Below are positions 39,873 to 51,600 of a DNA stretch of 64,000 nucleotides, one piece after another. How positions within the stretch are numbered: position 1 is the first letter of the stretch; each line of letters begins with the position of its first letter. This DNA is from Lethocerus indicus (lineage: Eukaryota; Arthropoda; Insecta; Hemiptera; Belostomatidae): contig JACDQD010000106.1 in NCBI GenBank assembly GCA_019843655.1, positions 4,143,501 through 4,207,500 of the forward strand, given 5' to 3'. The position numbers and the translations under genes are program-made. The notes beneath the pieces were generated by a model. That model ran no database searches and had not been told where the DNA came from. It saw only the letters and a program-made list of their open reading frames with translations.

Positions 39873-41150
39873 AAATACTAAGTTACTTTTAATGTATTTT
39901 AGGTTTTTTGTTCAGAGTTACCAGTATTCATGAGAGAACACTTAAATGGCATGTATCGCACAGATGTATACTTTCTGTGCAAGACGCTTGCGGAAGTTCC
40001 TATATTTTTAGCAGTACCATTGTTATTCACATCTGTTATGTATTACATGGTTGGCCTTAACCCGGGCCCACTTAGATTTATAACTGCTGGAGCTATCATC
40101 ACCCTTATTAGCAATGTTGCAACGTCTTTTGGTAATGAATATAGAACACGTATTAAATAAACATATATACTGTGTTTTAGTATTACTCTGCATTTAATGC
40201 TGTATTACTATTTTGTTGTGTTAATTGCATGACTCTTGGAATCATTGAGACCGGTGGCAATGTGGATGCCGCATGATTCTCACTGCGAAGTTAAGATTAA
40301 GTAATAAATTAAGACAAGGTTTTACATCGCACTCAATGTACTATTACATGATAGTACATGAACGTACGCTATAAATACGATGAGAAAAACACCCTAATCT
40401 AAAAATTTAATTTGCAGGTTATTTCATATCTTGCATTAGTTCAAGTATATCGGTAGCACTATCCATCGGTCCTCCAATTATAATACCATTTATGCTTTTT
40501 GGAGGTTTCTTCCTTAATGCTGGGTAATTATTACCAACCATTAGTTATAACCTTCGGTTACCTTACATCATGTATATAATTTTATTATATTTTCTCACTT
40601 TAATCTGCCAAAAGGTCAGTGCCACCATACTTTAAATGGCTCAGCCATTTATCCTGGTTTAAGTATGGCAATGAAGCATTGTTGATTAATCAGTGGGAAG
40701 GAGTAGACACAATAGCTTGCACCAGGACCAACACAACCTGTCCAAGAGATGGCCATGTTGTACTTGAAACCTACAATTTCAGTGAAGTATGAAAAAATGA
40801 GAGTAATTTTATGTACAACAAATATAATTTATAAAAAAACTATATGTAGTTAACTCCCCTTGGAATTTAAACCTTAATTTCTTTAGCGCTTCTTCAAAAG
40901 TTAAACGTCTGCTCAATTTTGTTTCAGAAACTGTTATCCTCAAGCATGCAGCATGTCACCCAGCCTAAGCATGTCAAGCTAATTTTTAACTGTTTTCTAT
41001 CACTGTAGTGTAGAAATTAATTGGCCAAACGTTTTATTTCAGGATGATTTTCTGGTGGACCTCTTGGCATTAACTGGACTGATTATTGGATTTCGAGTTT
41101 TGGCGTTTCTTTCTCTCCTCTACAGGACATACTCAAGGAGCTCTTCATGA
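35520..41150 (+). CDS. w: White, ABCG half-transporter for eye-pigment precursors
   Basis: Twelve coding exons (35520-35757, 35870-36108, 36268-36339, 36454-36552, 36814-37052, 37211-37385, 37607-37771, 38020-38151, 39903-40131, 40418-40523, 40615-40786, 41043-41150) join in phase to 657 residues. The nucleotide-binding domain is N-terminal: Walker A GSSGAGKT (94-101), signature ISGGE (203-207), Walker B LMFCDE (223-228), H-loop in TIHQPSSE. A six-span ABCG membrane domain follows. [20 protein letters not shown] and [20 protein letters not shown] are diagnostic of White. White pairs with Scarlet or Brown to load ommochrome or pteridine precursors into pigment granules. All motifs are intact, so the gene looks functional. 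Upstream of the ATG the frame stays open to an acceptor-like site before 35,487, so a short first coding exon may exist further 5'. AATAAA signals lie at 41,313-41,318 and 41,420-41,425. Intron 8 contains the cyclin gene. Confidence 0.96.
38456..39535 (-). CDS. intronless B-type cyclin nested in white intron 8
   Basis: A single uninterrupted frame of 359 residues lies on the strand opposite white, wholly inside its intron 38152-39902. Near the N-terminus is a destruction-box-like RTALCEVTN (28-36). The N-terminal cyclin box begins near [20 protein letters not shown] and contains [20 protein letters not shown] and ASKYEE. The C-terminal fold ends with a KYSSEE segment comparable to KYATSK of cyclin B1. 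B cyclins activate CDK1 at mitotic entry and are destroyed by APC/C through the D-box. AATAAA (as TTTATT) lies at 38,413-38,418. Lack of introns suggests a retroposed copy. The frame is intact and the key motifs are kept, so it is probably functional. Cyclin B versus B3 is not settled. Confidence 0.88.
   Translation of the reverse strand: MIQSTRNGKVGVEEGKKVGIRKKVGWQRTALCEVTNNSTIRDRHCNRNKAKEKELSNKPDLYNERISLSLLKIKDIDKANEANVFLVTEYVNDIYKYFRYLENKFPIPKNYLLQRQVNSIVRSTIIDWLVDVQVQFRLLQETLHLSVSIMDTFVLNTPTALKSEMQLIAVTSIYLASKYEETHPPDLNDFIYICDSAFKKSEIIQMENSILKTLDFSLSRSNAVHFVRRYSMAANSSRLEYTYSKYFIDLALVCYALCHIKPSIIAAAAVYISKCISNKRVNPSLWNSTITYYSMYNFSDFSPIIPKMAQIIMNAPVSKLTAVRRKYSSEELLKVTHTEPLNTSNGILSTLIQQHYSAK
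39839..39868. repeat. (TA)n microsatellite before white exon 9
   Basis: About 14 TA units, ending 34 bases upstream of the exon 9 acceptor. Confidence 0.9.
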
Positions 41151-41446
41151 TAATTACTCTGCACCATGAGTCACTAGATAGGACTAGGACCAGAAACTTC
41201 AATTAGCGTCCACCAAAGTTTATGTGTGTTCTTTTACGAATTATTAGGTTCTGTTCGCATACAATTGGAATGTGATTACTTCCATATTTGTACAGAAAAC
41301 AAAACTAATGAAAATAAATGAGACCCAGAGTAATATTATATTTGTCAGATGTGAAAATGTATTAAAAGTGTAATATTTTTTGTACAAAAATAATGCGTGG
41401 AACCTGAATGATTTTCTTAAATAAAAGTTGAAAACCATAAATTTCG

Positions 41447-41690
41447 TATGTTTCTGTCTCCTCTCGCTGGTTTGTTCTTTTGCTTTCGGCTGCTCACCAT
41501 CGGTGTCAGCGGTGTAGCGGTGTATCACTTTGGCACTTTAGATCTTTTTTGGGCATCCTCACTGCACTGTCTCTGTCACTTGTACTGTGGTGGTTGTCTG
41601 TTTGTCGTGTGTATATATATGTGTCTTGTTATTGTGTTTTTGAGGGATGTTGTTCGTCTTATTTGGGTTTAGAGGGATTTTGTTAATCGG
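41447..41690. repeat. repeat-family copy just downstream of white
   Basis: Starts with TGTTTCTGTCTCCTCTCGCT, the left-arm sequence of the foldback at 15,927. It continues through a degraded core (TTTCGGCTGCTCACCATC) and TGGCACTTTAGATC into the 136-bp body shared with 27,186-27,321. It lies right after the second white polyadenylation signal (41,420-41,425). Reading frames here are artefacts. Confidence 0.85.
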
Positions 41691-43786
41691 CTTAAGTCTT
41701 TGTCGGATATCGGACAAATATATATTTGATCACACAACTGGTCACAACTATTAGCTTGTTTTACCCTTTTTGGTTTATTGTTATAAATTAAATATGAAAT
41801 CGGCATCGCGCTCGTAACATCTCAATTCTAAGTGTTGTGTGAGCAGGCGGAAAGAAAAACAATTTAACTGTTCTTGATTTAATTGTTTCTAAACTCTCTT
41901 CTCCGAGATTATTTAGATGGTCTTAAGTGCTACCAATCAACCATATTTTAATGGTTAGGTGTTTTACAAACTAGGCCAGTACTATCAGACGCTTTTTAGT
42001 CGCTTACAAGGGGCTTTTTTTTTGTTGACGTAGTACCTTTATCTAAATACGTAGGTACTATGGGGCAACCCCCTGAAAAAAACAGGACCCGCGTTTGTCT
42101 CACTTTATTGAGGTAAACCTTGAACGCTCTATCCATTCTATAAAAACATTTTGCAGCGGTTTGACCTGAACATTTTAAAAATTATCTTCTTGTGAAAAGT
42201 GAACACTTTTGACAATATCGTGATTTTTCTGGACAAAAGTAAATGTAAAACGACTTCACATGAACCGAAATAAATCTTTGGTATTATTAAGGTATCTTTC
42301 TAGGAGGTTTGGAAAATACCGGCTGGCTCGTTTTACGGCTACAAGAGTTTCGTATCTTTTTTAATTCAAACACGAGAACATTTAGACTAAACCTTGTAGA
42401 GACCAGTAAAGTTTTTTATACAATTTTACATTAGGTAATTTTGTATATATATTTTTTATAATTATTTTAGGTAATTTTACATTATATTCTTTGTTCTATG
42501 AGTTATTAGCATTTGCAATAGCAATTTCTACAACATGCATTATAAGTGCATTAGTATAACAATTTGAAACAATTGCGCAATGCATGGTACAATTAAAGTG
42601 GGGTAAAGCATCAATACGATTAAGTTGCAACATTAAATGAGTTATGGAAACTAAGTCATCCAGGCTGTTTGGCCGTTCTGTGTAAGGTTCGATCAAATGT
42701 AATCGGCGTTCTAGTACACCCACCATTTATATGGAGGCGGGCTTCTTCTTATGGTACTGGACCAGAACATAAGTAGAACAGCTGTTGGATTAGTCATCCT
42801 CAACCAAGGTGAAAAACTGTAGATGATGTCATGGCTAGCCAATGGGATTGTGAATATTTCAAAGAAAAGCAGCTGTTAAGAACAGTGCGAGGTTTGATGC
42901 GTTCTTAATTGTTGTAAAGTGCTCAAACTTTTGTGCCCACCTGTGATACAATCCGTTTTACTTTGTTTCATCAATAGGCCATTTATACCGATCTCATTGT
43001 TCGTCGATAAGTGTCAAAATGTGGAGTGTTTACTAAATTAATAGCAGTGAACTGTGCGCTAACCAATTTTCAAACCTCCGGGGACTGAACAACCTTTGCA
43101 CGAATCAGATGTACGGATAAGATAAAAAAATAGCGCAATAAACTAATACGGGTGTCCAACGATGGCAGGTCGATCGGTTGCTATGAAGGGCGGGTAGTTC
43201 TCTTATAACATTTCACATGCGAGCGGTCGTCGAGCAAAAATAATTGATTTTCTGTGATAGCCCGTGTCAGGAACGAGCATCACTCAGTCCAAAAGCGGCA
43301 CTGCTCCAACGGACCGGCATCAAGTGCAGTTCGGTAATTACAACAAATGGATTCCGTTTTGGACAGTTGCAAAAGACATTTTTTTAAAACTACAGTCATC
43401 CGAATATTGTGCAAAAAAGAGGTACCTTTTGTGGATGGAAGGTTGTCCATTTTCGTGATATATTTCGTAACAGTGATTATATGTGTATATGTTTTGCTGC
43501 ATAATATAGTCATTATTTTTTAAATCGATGATGAATGTATTCGGGTTGGTGTTACTACACATCTTGTGTCAGTTGCCATGGTCAAGTAAGTAACAACTTG
43601 GATTGCTTGTCTTAACAATCACTCATCATAGTTACTGATTTTTGTCCCAGAAAATTCTGCATTTTAATTCTGAACTATATAAATTTTTCGTAACAAATTG
43701 TACGTGGATATGACCGCTGGTTACGTTAGGTGAACTAGTGATCTTCCGACGTTCTGTTGTGGTGCGAAGAAGATTCGGGACTAATA
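41691..43786. other. region between white and the orphan gene
   Basis: No exon is confidently supported. Open frames at 42,496-42,726 (-) and 43,264-43,458 (+) have no recognised domain. The promoter of the gene starting at 43,787 should lie at its right end. Confidence 0.5.
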
Positions 43787-44500
43787 ATGGTTGATATTTT
43801 CGACTGTGGACGACCGATTAATCAGTCAATGCTCTTGTACCAAAATCAGAAGAACTTCTCCAGGAGTGGACTCAAGAGTAATAATAATATAAGCAGAAAA
43901 TTACAATCCTTAAATTCACCAGTGCAGCGAACTACTCCGAAAGTATACCAAAATCTCATCAAACAGCCCAATATGAACTTGACCGTGGATAAATTCCACG
44001 TTTTGAAAATAATGAATAGAGAAAGTGAATCTCCAGGACCACAGATGAGGAAGCTCTCAAAATATTTGCCTCTTCCCAACATCAAAGGGACGAAGGCGCC
44101 ACAAAAACCGGTTAAGCCGCCACTTCTTAGGGAGAAGACCTACGATGTTTTAGAGCCCATTTACGTTAAGGGACCGATGGACATTTCTACAAACACTGTT
44201 GGCGAGAAGAAATTACAAAAAAGAAAGCCCGAACTGCCTGAAATCAAGGAGAAATCTGACCAAACAGTAATAGTTCGTCACAGGCCTTTGAAAACACCGG
44301 AAAGGACCAAAGGGCGTCGCACGATAAGAACGAATGACGTGAGCGTTCCAAGAAAAAAACAATCCGTTAATTCTCCGCCAAATAAAAATAACGATATAAA
44401 AGTAATCAAAGAAAAAATGGCGAAAAAAGGTTACAAATTCAATCCTAGTGTTGTTAATGATGATGGACCAGCACATACTGTGTTTTGGTTCCCAGTGTAA
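43787..44500 (+). CDS. intronless orphan gene, basic low-complexity protein of 237 residues
   Basis: An open frame begins at an ATG with good context (AATAATGG) and runs 237 codons. The frame stays open upstream, but without an earlier ATG. The protein is rich in Lys, Arg, Pro, Ser and Asn, and looks disordered. It has several proline-directed phosphorylation sites, including one full CDK consensus (TPER within PLKTPERTK). The C-terminus, from KEKMAKKGYKFNPSVV to HTVFWFPV, is the only part that looks structured. No known family is recognised. Length, unbiased codon content and an AATAAA signal (44,676-44,681) argue that it is real. It could be a fast-evolving nuclear or cell-cycle protein, but that is only a guess. 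Confidence 0.6.
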   Translation: MVDIFDCGRPINQSMLLYQNQKNFSRSGLKSNNNISRKLQSLNSPVQRTTPKVYQNLIKQPNMNLTVDKFHVLKIMNRESESPGPQMRKLSKYLPLPNIKGTKAPQKPVKPPLLREKTYDVLEPIYVKGPMDISTNTVGEKKLQKRKPELPEIKEKSDQTVIVRHRPLKTPERTKGRRTIRTNDVSVPRKKQSVNSPPNKNNDIKVIKEKMAKKGYKFNPSVVNDDGPAHTVFWFPV

Positions 44501-44909
44501 CATCTCTTATAAACTTTTCTTCCTTTTTAATTGTGATATTTACAATGCTTATATTTTTATAACACACTAATTAAAATCATAAATATATTTACATTTTATG
44601 AACGTTTTTCTTTATATTCCAATTGAACTAATAATTATATTTTTTTAATGCACAGATATCTCATATTTTATTGTTAATAAAATAAATAATGAGCTAAGAA
44701 AGTATTAGTATTAGTATTAGAAAGACTTAAAAAAAAGATAAGGTGCAAGAATAAAAAATGTCATATTAACAAACAATTTCATACATTTTGCAAGAATTAA
44801 TACACAATTGAAACTGTATTGACAAAATATATAAAAATATCCTTATATACATACATGAAATTACAATTGTCGATCCACAAATATCAGCACATAAAAATCA
44901 TAAACTAGT

Positions 44910-47900
44910 TTAGTTTCCGAGGTTACTATTTGATAAGGATGAATTTTTTGATTTTTCAATTTCTGCCTTAAATTTAGCAATAGTTTCTTTGGCAAGTTTT
45001 AGTCCCTCTTTTAGTTCATTTATCCTCTCACGGATTTTAGCCTTCCCTGCCATTATGTTTGTAAGGGATTTCTGTTTTTTATCTTCAACTGAAAAAAGAA
45101 ATACAATTAGTTAAATAAATATATTTCTCTAATATAGTAGAATAAATATATTGAATATAAAAGTATAATGAATAATCTACATTTTGGAGATAACTGAAAA
45201 TGCCCACAATGATTATTACAGCAATCAGCTGCTCAGAAATGCTTAATCTAACTAAGTTTATATGTATGACATTTTCTTGAAAGCAAGGGGAGTGCTCTCT
45301 GTGGGCAAAAATCCCATGTTTCCTCAAATTTATTTTTGAGAAAATAAATATACGTTATCTTCTTTATCTAACTATTTCATTATTTCTAGACTTATTTAAG
45401 CACTTCCAAATTCTATAGGAGAAGAAAAAATTCACATTTCATCCATACCTATAAAACATCAATCATTCACAAGGAGTAAGCTCAGAAATTTATTATTATT
45501 TATGTCCATTCAAGTAAAGAATATAACATAATTTACGTTAATTACTAATAATAACTTAAGGAACAAGTTATTTTAGGTACATCTATGAAATTATAGGGGT
45601 GAGATCCCCACACTCCAATAGGTGGAGGAAGTCATCATCCTTGCTGTTGTTTCTGTCCTATGCTACTTGTTTCAACATCAACCAGTCAATCTGTTGAACA
45701 ATATCAAGGAAACGTAAAAATACGTCTTCCTTGCCAGACTTAATCAAAAAGGTAAGAAGCCAAACAAAGTGGTATGAGCCAAAATTATTTGGCTGGTGCA
45801 ATAGAAATGCAGTAAAAAAGCCAACAACAAACAAATAGTGATGGCAGTGGGGGTGAAATGCCTCAACTTCTGTCCCTCAAAGTCTGTCCAGTCAAAGACT
45901 GGAGGTACTACAGCTAACTCTAGCATAAGTTAGCATGGATCAATTATACACTTACAGTCTGTTTCATGTTTCCATACGCCAGAAGTAACAGGGTGTGTTG
46001 TTGTTAAAATATGCTGCATAAAAGCTGTAGGATCTTGGAATACAATTTCCTCATAGAATTCAGAGACTAATGTGTTTTTACCTAGTATTGCATCAGGGCC
46101 TGATTGGAACAACTTCAGGATATGATACAAAGTGACCTAAAAAAAATAAACAAACATATATGTCCACTGTTTTATGTGTATTATATAATGCACATTATAT
46201 ACGTTATAAGTTTATATAATTTAGTAACTAGAATGTAAAAATAATTACAGGGCGCTCATTTGTATCATGGAAGTATATCTTAATAACTATTTCAAATTCT
46301 CCCCATCCAGTTTCAGTTATTTCATAAGGAGGTTTTGTGACCACTCTGTTCTGGTTGGCATAACTTTCATGTAGTTTGAAATGAACTTTCTTTACATATC
46401 CTGACATATCTTCATTATTATACGGTTTTACATAAACAGTCCACTGATGTGTGTGGCCATCTTCTTCCCTTTTTTTTCCAAAATATCTAGCAACATTGCC
46501 ATATACAATTGGTTTTACTATAGTTACACCCTGAAAAAAAGTAAATATTAAAACATAAATAATAAGACACTTAAACCAATATGTTACATAATGTAATTCT
46601 ATTATAGAATAAAATGCAGAATTATAAAATATACTAACAAATTTATTTTGAACTATTAATTTCATTTAAAATAGCTGTAATCATTCAAACATGTTCACCA
46701 ACATGTGTGTTCATGAAGCACACTTTTCAGATGTTTAATCTATTGAAAAATCCTGTCTACAAAATTGAATTTGGCAAATGACATATGTCAAATGAGGTAT
46801 GACTTCCAGTCAACTTAATTTAATAAACACATCCATTTTCCTGTGAATTTCATAATATAATGTTGCATATCATGTGGGGAAGCAGGTTGAATCAATGCAG
46901 ATTTGAAACATTTCATCACCTATATTCTAGGTCATCTTCCTTTGTTTTGAATAGTACGCATTCTATATGAATTAATCTTGATCTAAATAGGTTTAAATAG
47001 CTCAGAAAAGGGTTTTAACTTATCATTTAACATAACCAAGCCCCACTCCCTAGGAAATGAATTTGTTAAATCTGTATTAAGAATCAAGCTCACAAACTCA
47101 ACGTCCCAATGGCTCAAAATGTAACAAGTTATTGAGCCATCCTAAGAATAAAAAAAGAAAAATTTAACTGAGAATGCCCATGTAATATGATACAATGAGA
47201 CAACTATGTTGTCATTAGTTTTGTCTTGTTTCCTTCTTAGGAAAAGGTATTACATTCAAATTTCAATTATAGGGAAAAAACATCATTAGTAGAGATCATA
47301 TACATGATACTTTCAGCTAAATCGCAATGCTTAAATTATATTATTAACAACAGCTCTCTAGCTACTCTAGATCCTCAACAGCAAATATAACCATTTACAT
47401 TATAGGGTAGACATTTTTTAGTTTAAATTCACTAATGATGGAAAATGTCAGCCACCAGAGGATCAAACACAATGCATTCATACAGTATCACTAATTCCAT
47501 TCAGCTATTTATTTACTGGCCAAATAGGCTTTTGTGATAGGACACCTCACTACTCCCTGAGTACATTATAAACTGGATATCCTTTTTCAAGTGTACCCCC
47601 AGTATAGAGCGAGGTTGTAGCTCAGTAACCACTGAACTAGGGAATAGTTACCCAGGAACAAACTACCCAACTGAAATCATTAGAGTAAACTCTTTTAAAC
47701 AATTCAACTTTACAATTGAAAAAGTATTTGGTCTAGCACCGGAGAATCAATGCCAGACGCCCAATGTATTTATACCACGTCACTAAGTTATGTCAGAACT
47801 ATATTGCCAGCAACATTGTATTAAGTACATATTTTAACGTTAATTTCAATAGTGAGACGTAACATGACAGATTGATGTTTACTCAAGAAAAAGAAGTTAC

Positions 47901-48248
47901 ACTAAACCTACTACAACAAAGTCTAACAGGGTTTGTAGGCTATGCTCCTTCTTTATATATTGTCACAATGTCTAAAATAAGTCTTCTGTATAAAAGTGTC
48001 CCAACTTTGTGTCACACAAAGAGGTGTGAAAACAAGGAATCAGAAGTTATGATTTCCAAGTAAAACAAATTGAAAAATGCCTACAGTTATGTAAATGTAA
48101 AATTCCAGTGTAATGAATCTGTGAATGCAAACATAATATGCGCATTTAAATTAAAGAAGTGAGAGTATTTTCCAACATTTTTATTTTTACTTACTTTTAT
48201 CCTTCCGCCAGAATCAGGACCAAATTCCACTGGGCAATTGGTTATCAT
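44910..48248 (-). CDS. YEATS4: YEATS domain-containing protein 4 (GAS41)
   Basis: Four minus-strand exons (48195-48248, 46249-46530, 45956-46136, 44910-45088) join in phase to 231 residues (human 227). [18 protein letters not shown] leads into the YEATS domain, [20 protein letters not shown], which is nearly identical to the human start. The acyl-lysine reader pocket is present (LHESY with Ser74, TGWGEF with Trp94). The C-terminal third is a Lys/Glu-rich coiled coil ([20 protein letters not shown]), as in GAS41. GAS41 reads acetylated histone H3 and is a shared subunit of SRCAP and TIP60/p400, supporting H2A.Z deposition. Intron 3 (45089-45955) and intron 1 (46531-48194) hold no recognised gene. 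An AATAAA on this strand lies at 44,667-44,672. Confidence 0.95.
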
Positions 48249-48653
48249 AATTATAATAAACAGTAAACCAATTGTTTATCATAACCTGCTTTATAACCAT
48301 TCAATTTTAAGGAAACCTTTTCGAAGTAAACGTACAAACAATTCACTTGTGTAAATTTTATAGAATATATTACAATATTATAAATGAATTCACATAATTT
48401 ACTCCTTCATTAGTAACTTCAGAATGATTTCTATAAATTTGTTTAAGAAAAATACCGTTTAGACCAAACGATATATTATCTTTACACGTTGGCTACACTG
48501 ATAACGACCCCTCGCATGTGTTCCACGGGTTTTTGGTTTGGGTAGTTGCTGTAGTAGGTTGTATTTTATGGTTTTGGTTGTGTTCATGTTCCTTTCAAAA
48601 TTTAAAAGTAATCTAACCAAAACTTGCTGACAATAATTGGGTAATAAAAACAT
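48249..48653. promoter_or_regulatory. shared upstream region of YEATS4 and TMEM201
   Basis: Only 405 bases separate the two divergent start codons, so both promoters and 5' UTRs must fit here. No TATA box is convincing. It includes the only locally GC-richer stretch (about 48,485-48,535). Confidence 0.6.
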
Positions 48654-51600
48654 ATGGAAAACGTAACAGTTTTAGTTTCCGTCGCAGTTTTTTCCGTTGT
48701 AATAGTTTTCGTCCGAGAGTTCTACTTGTTAATAAGGTACACTACCGGTTTACCCTGGGAATTGATTTTTAAACTAATCTGCTTGTTAATCCTTAGTTTT
48801 CTTTGCAGAAAAAGGTTTCCAAAATCAGTTCAATGTTGGTTTTGCCAACACAAGACCAAAGTCAATTATGCAAACTCTAACTCATGGTTTTGCCCCAAGT
48901 GTGAACAATATAATGGATTTACTGAGGTAATAAACGCTTACTACATTTAATTGTCATCATATGTATTCATAGTGGCATTTCATAATTTATTAGGGCTGTA
49001 CATACAAATCATCTCCAGTTACTTTATACTATTAAACAAATTATTATAGTTCTGATTCTTAAAGTTTATGATTTTTCACATAGCAGTAATATTAACATAT
49101 AATATTGCTTAAATATTAAATTACATTTTGGGAAAATTAAACAGTTTTTGTATATGAAAGTGTATATTATAATATTGACCCAGCTCCAAATCTGAGTTGT
49201 TATAATCTCCTATCTTTCTTAGTACAATGGATTAGTTTGTAGGTTTAAAAAAATAATTGTTATAAGTTATTAATTTTATTTTTTGCTTGTATATAGGATG
49301 GAGACTACAACAGAATAATTCCAAGTCAACATGATGAAAAAAAGAACTACTGTGTTTCATCCGCAGGACGGAGAAAAAGTGACTGGAAAAATGTTAATTC
49401 CTTGTGTGACACCTGTAACCATAATCAAAATCTTAAAATTAAACAACTTGCTGCATTCATACCAATTAATGAAAATAAATATGATGAAGAAATTGAACAT
49501 TTCAGGTATTGTATTCATGGATTATAAATAATGATAATTTATGTAAATTAATTGTACATGGATTGATCATATAAATGTGTGTGTAAGTTTTATAAAATGA
49601 ATCTCCATTTTCCTCCAACTGACAAAAGTGATTGTGTATTAAGTTTAGATTTTGCAATGATTAAAATGTGATTAACAGTTAGTGTTATATCACTATTTTG
49701 TGCATAAATGTGCTGATTAAAATTTAATTAGAAGTTGTCTCCAAACTTATCTTGTCCATAAGAATAAAATGAGGCAGTTCAATTATTCAAACATAATAAT
49801 GATATTAAATCAGGGGAATGTGTCCAAGGCAAAAGTTGTCACTTACAGATTGGCTACCATACTTCTGGCTAAGTAGAAAGGAATAGATCTTAATTTCAAG
49901 AGTCCACAAATTGCAGTATCCCCGATACAGAATGAACTACAAATGGACAGAGGAGTGCCCACCAAGGTTGAGTGGAAAGTTAAGTGACAATATGTAAATT
50001 TGAAAATTCAGGTATTTTTGAAACTCCTAGATTTCAATACCTGAGACTTATTTCAACCTAATTGGGCCAATTTTTCAGAATAGATATCTCAAGACATCAT
50101 CCTCTCTATGAATGATGTGCACCCCTAACAAACTTTGTGGAAAATAAAATCTCAAACCATTGGATAACAGAATGGCATATGAGGAGCACTCAGTCCTTCT
50201 ACTGTATTTATATTTATGATTGAAAAATAAAATTTAAGATATAATATTTTATTTAAATAGGGGCTAATACTCACAAGGAAATGTAGGGACATAAAGAAAT
50301 CATGTGGGGGATTTCATTCCATGAAAATTTCCATATTTGATCATTAATTACTAAATGATCTCAAAATTCAGTCATCAGGGACTCCTGTAACCCAGTTATG
50401 TACACACTAAAAAGGGGTGTAGCAAAATTCTTAATACATAGAATAGATTGTTATAATGTACATAACATCAACATTCATTAGTTGTAGTGAACTGTTTTTA
50501 TATAATAATAATGAACATGACCATTAGCCGGGAGTGTACCAACATATATCATAAAATCATAGACCGATTTCAGTTTTAGTGAAGCACATGTGAACTGTTA
50601 CTAGCCAATATAGTTCAATTTTGAAATATGAATATACAAGCACATTTAGTATCTAGTTGTCAGTTCTGCCATTGCTCTTAATAATTTTGGACTAGTGTAT
50701 TAGTTAGTGATGAGTGCATCAATTATAATTTAAAATTATTCTGATGGCAAGTATTTTATATATTTAGATATCAACTTTTGTGTTAATATGTCTGTAAACT
50801 GAAAACCAGAATTAAACTGTCAAATTATATATTCAATTAAGTAATTAAATCCAACATCTCTAAAAACTTATTTATTAGAAATAGTTATATTTTAGTTCTT
50901 GTGATAAATAGAAATTTTTGTATACATATATATTGAAATTATTTCAGGGAGCAGTTAGAAAAGTGTTATAAGCTGTGTAAAAGTTGTGAAACTCTTCTTC
51001 ACAATGTTCTTTCAAGTCAGCAAATACTTTCAGGCCCAAGAAGACTAATTGCAAAGACTATTAATAAGGTATTACATTAGTGAGCTATAACCCAAGGATG
51101 TTTAGTTTTTGTAAAAAATAGAATAGTGGTGAAGTGGTACATTACAATCACAAAAACTAGGATTCTATTAGTTATTTACTAATATTAGTTTGTAAGTCAC
51201 GTGAAATAATCTCCTATTTGAAAAAATATTATTTGAGTTAGTTGTATTGAAACTTGTTTCTCATATTGTGTTTGTACATATTTGGCTCAATCTTCTCTGC
51301 CATACAGGTTACATGTGTGAAAAACCTGTATTTGTATAGATATAGATCCTCCCCAGTAGAGGGTAACCAAAAAAATATCCATGTTTAATTCTAAATTAAT
51401 AAAGGTACAGGTACTTAACCTATTTATTTAAATAGGACTGTACATGAAAATTGTGATATTTACATATGCATCAATAGTTACAAAATGTTACTAATACTTT
51501 ATTTTTGTTGTAGATTCAAACTCAAGGCAGCTCAATACTTAAAATTTCATTTGTACTTTCATTAATATTAACATTATCAGCCATTGCTAATTTGCATTGC

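Noticed and set aside
42496..42726. 76-codon minus-strand frame between white and the orphan gene
   Set aside because: It looks protein-like in places, but no family, splice context or relative was recognised.
47612..47655. tRNA-like string GTTGTAGCTCAGTAACCACT
   Set aside because: No full cloverleaf, and the acceptor and T arms do not pair. At most it is a SINE scrap.
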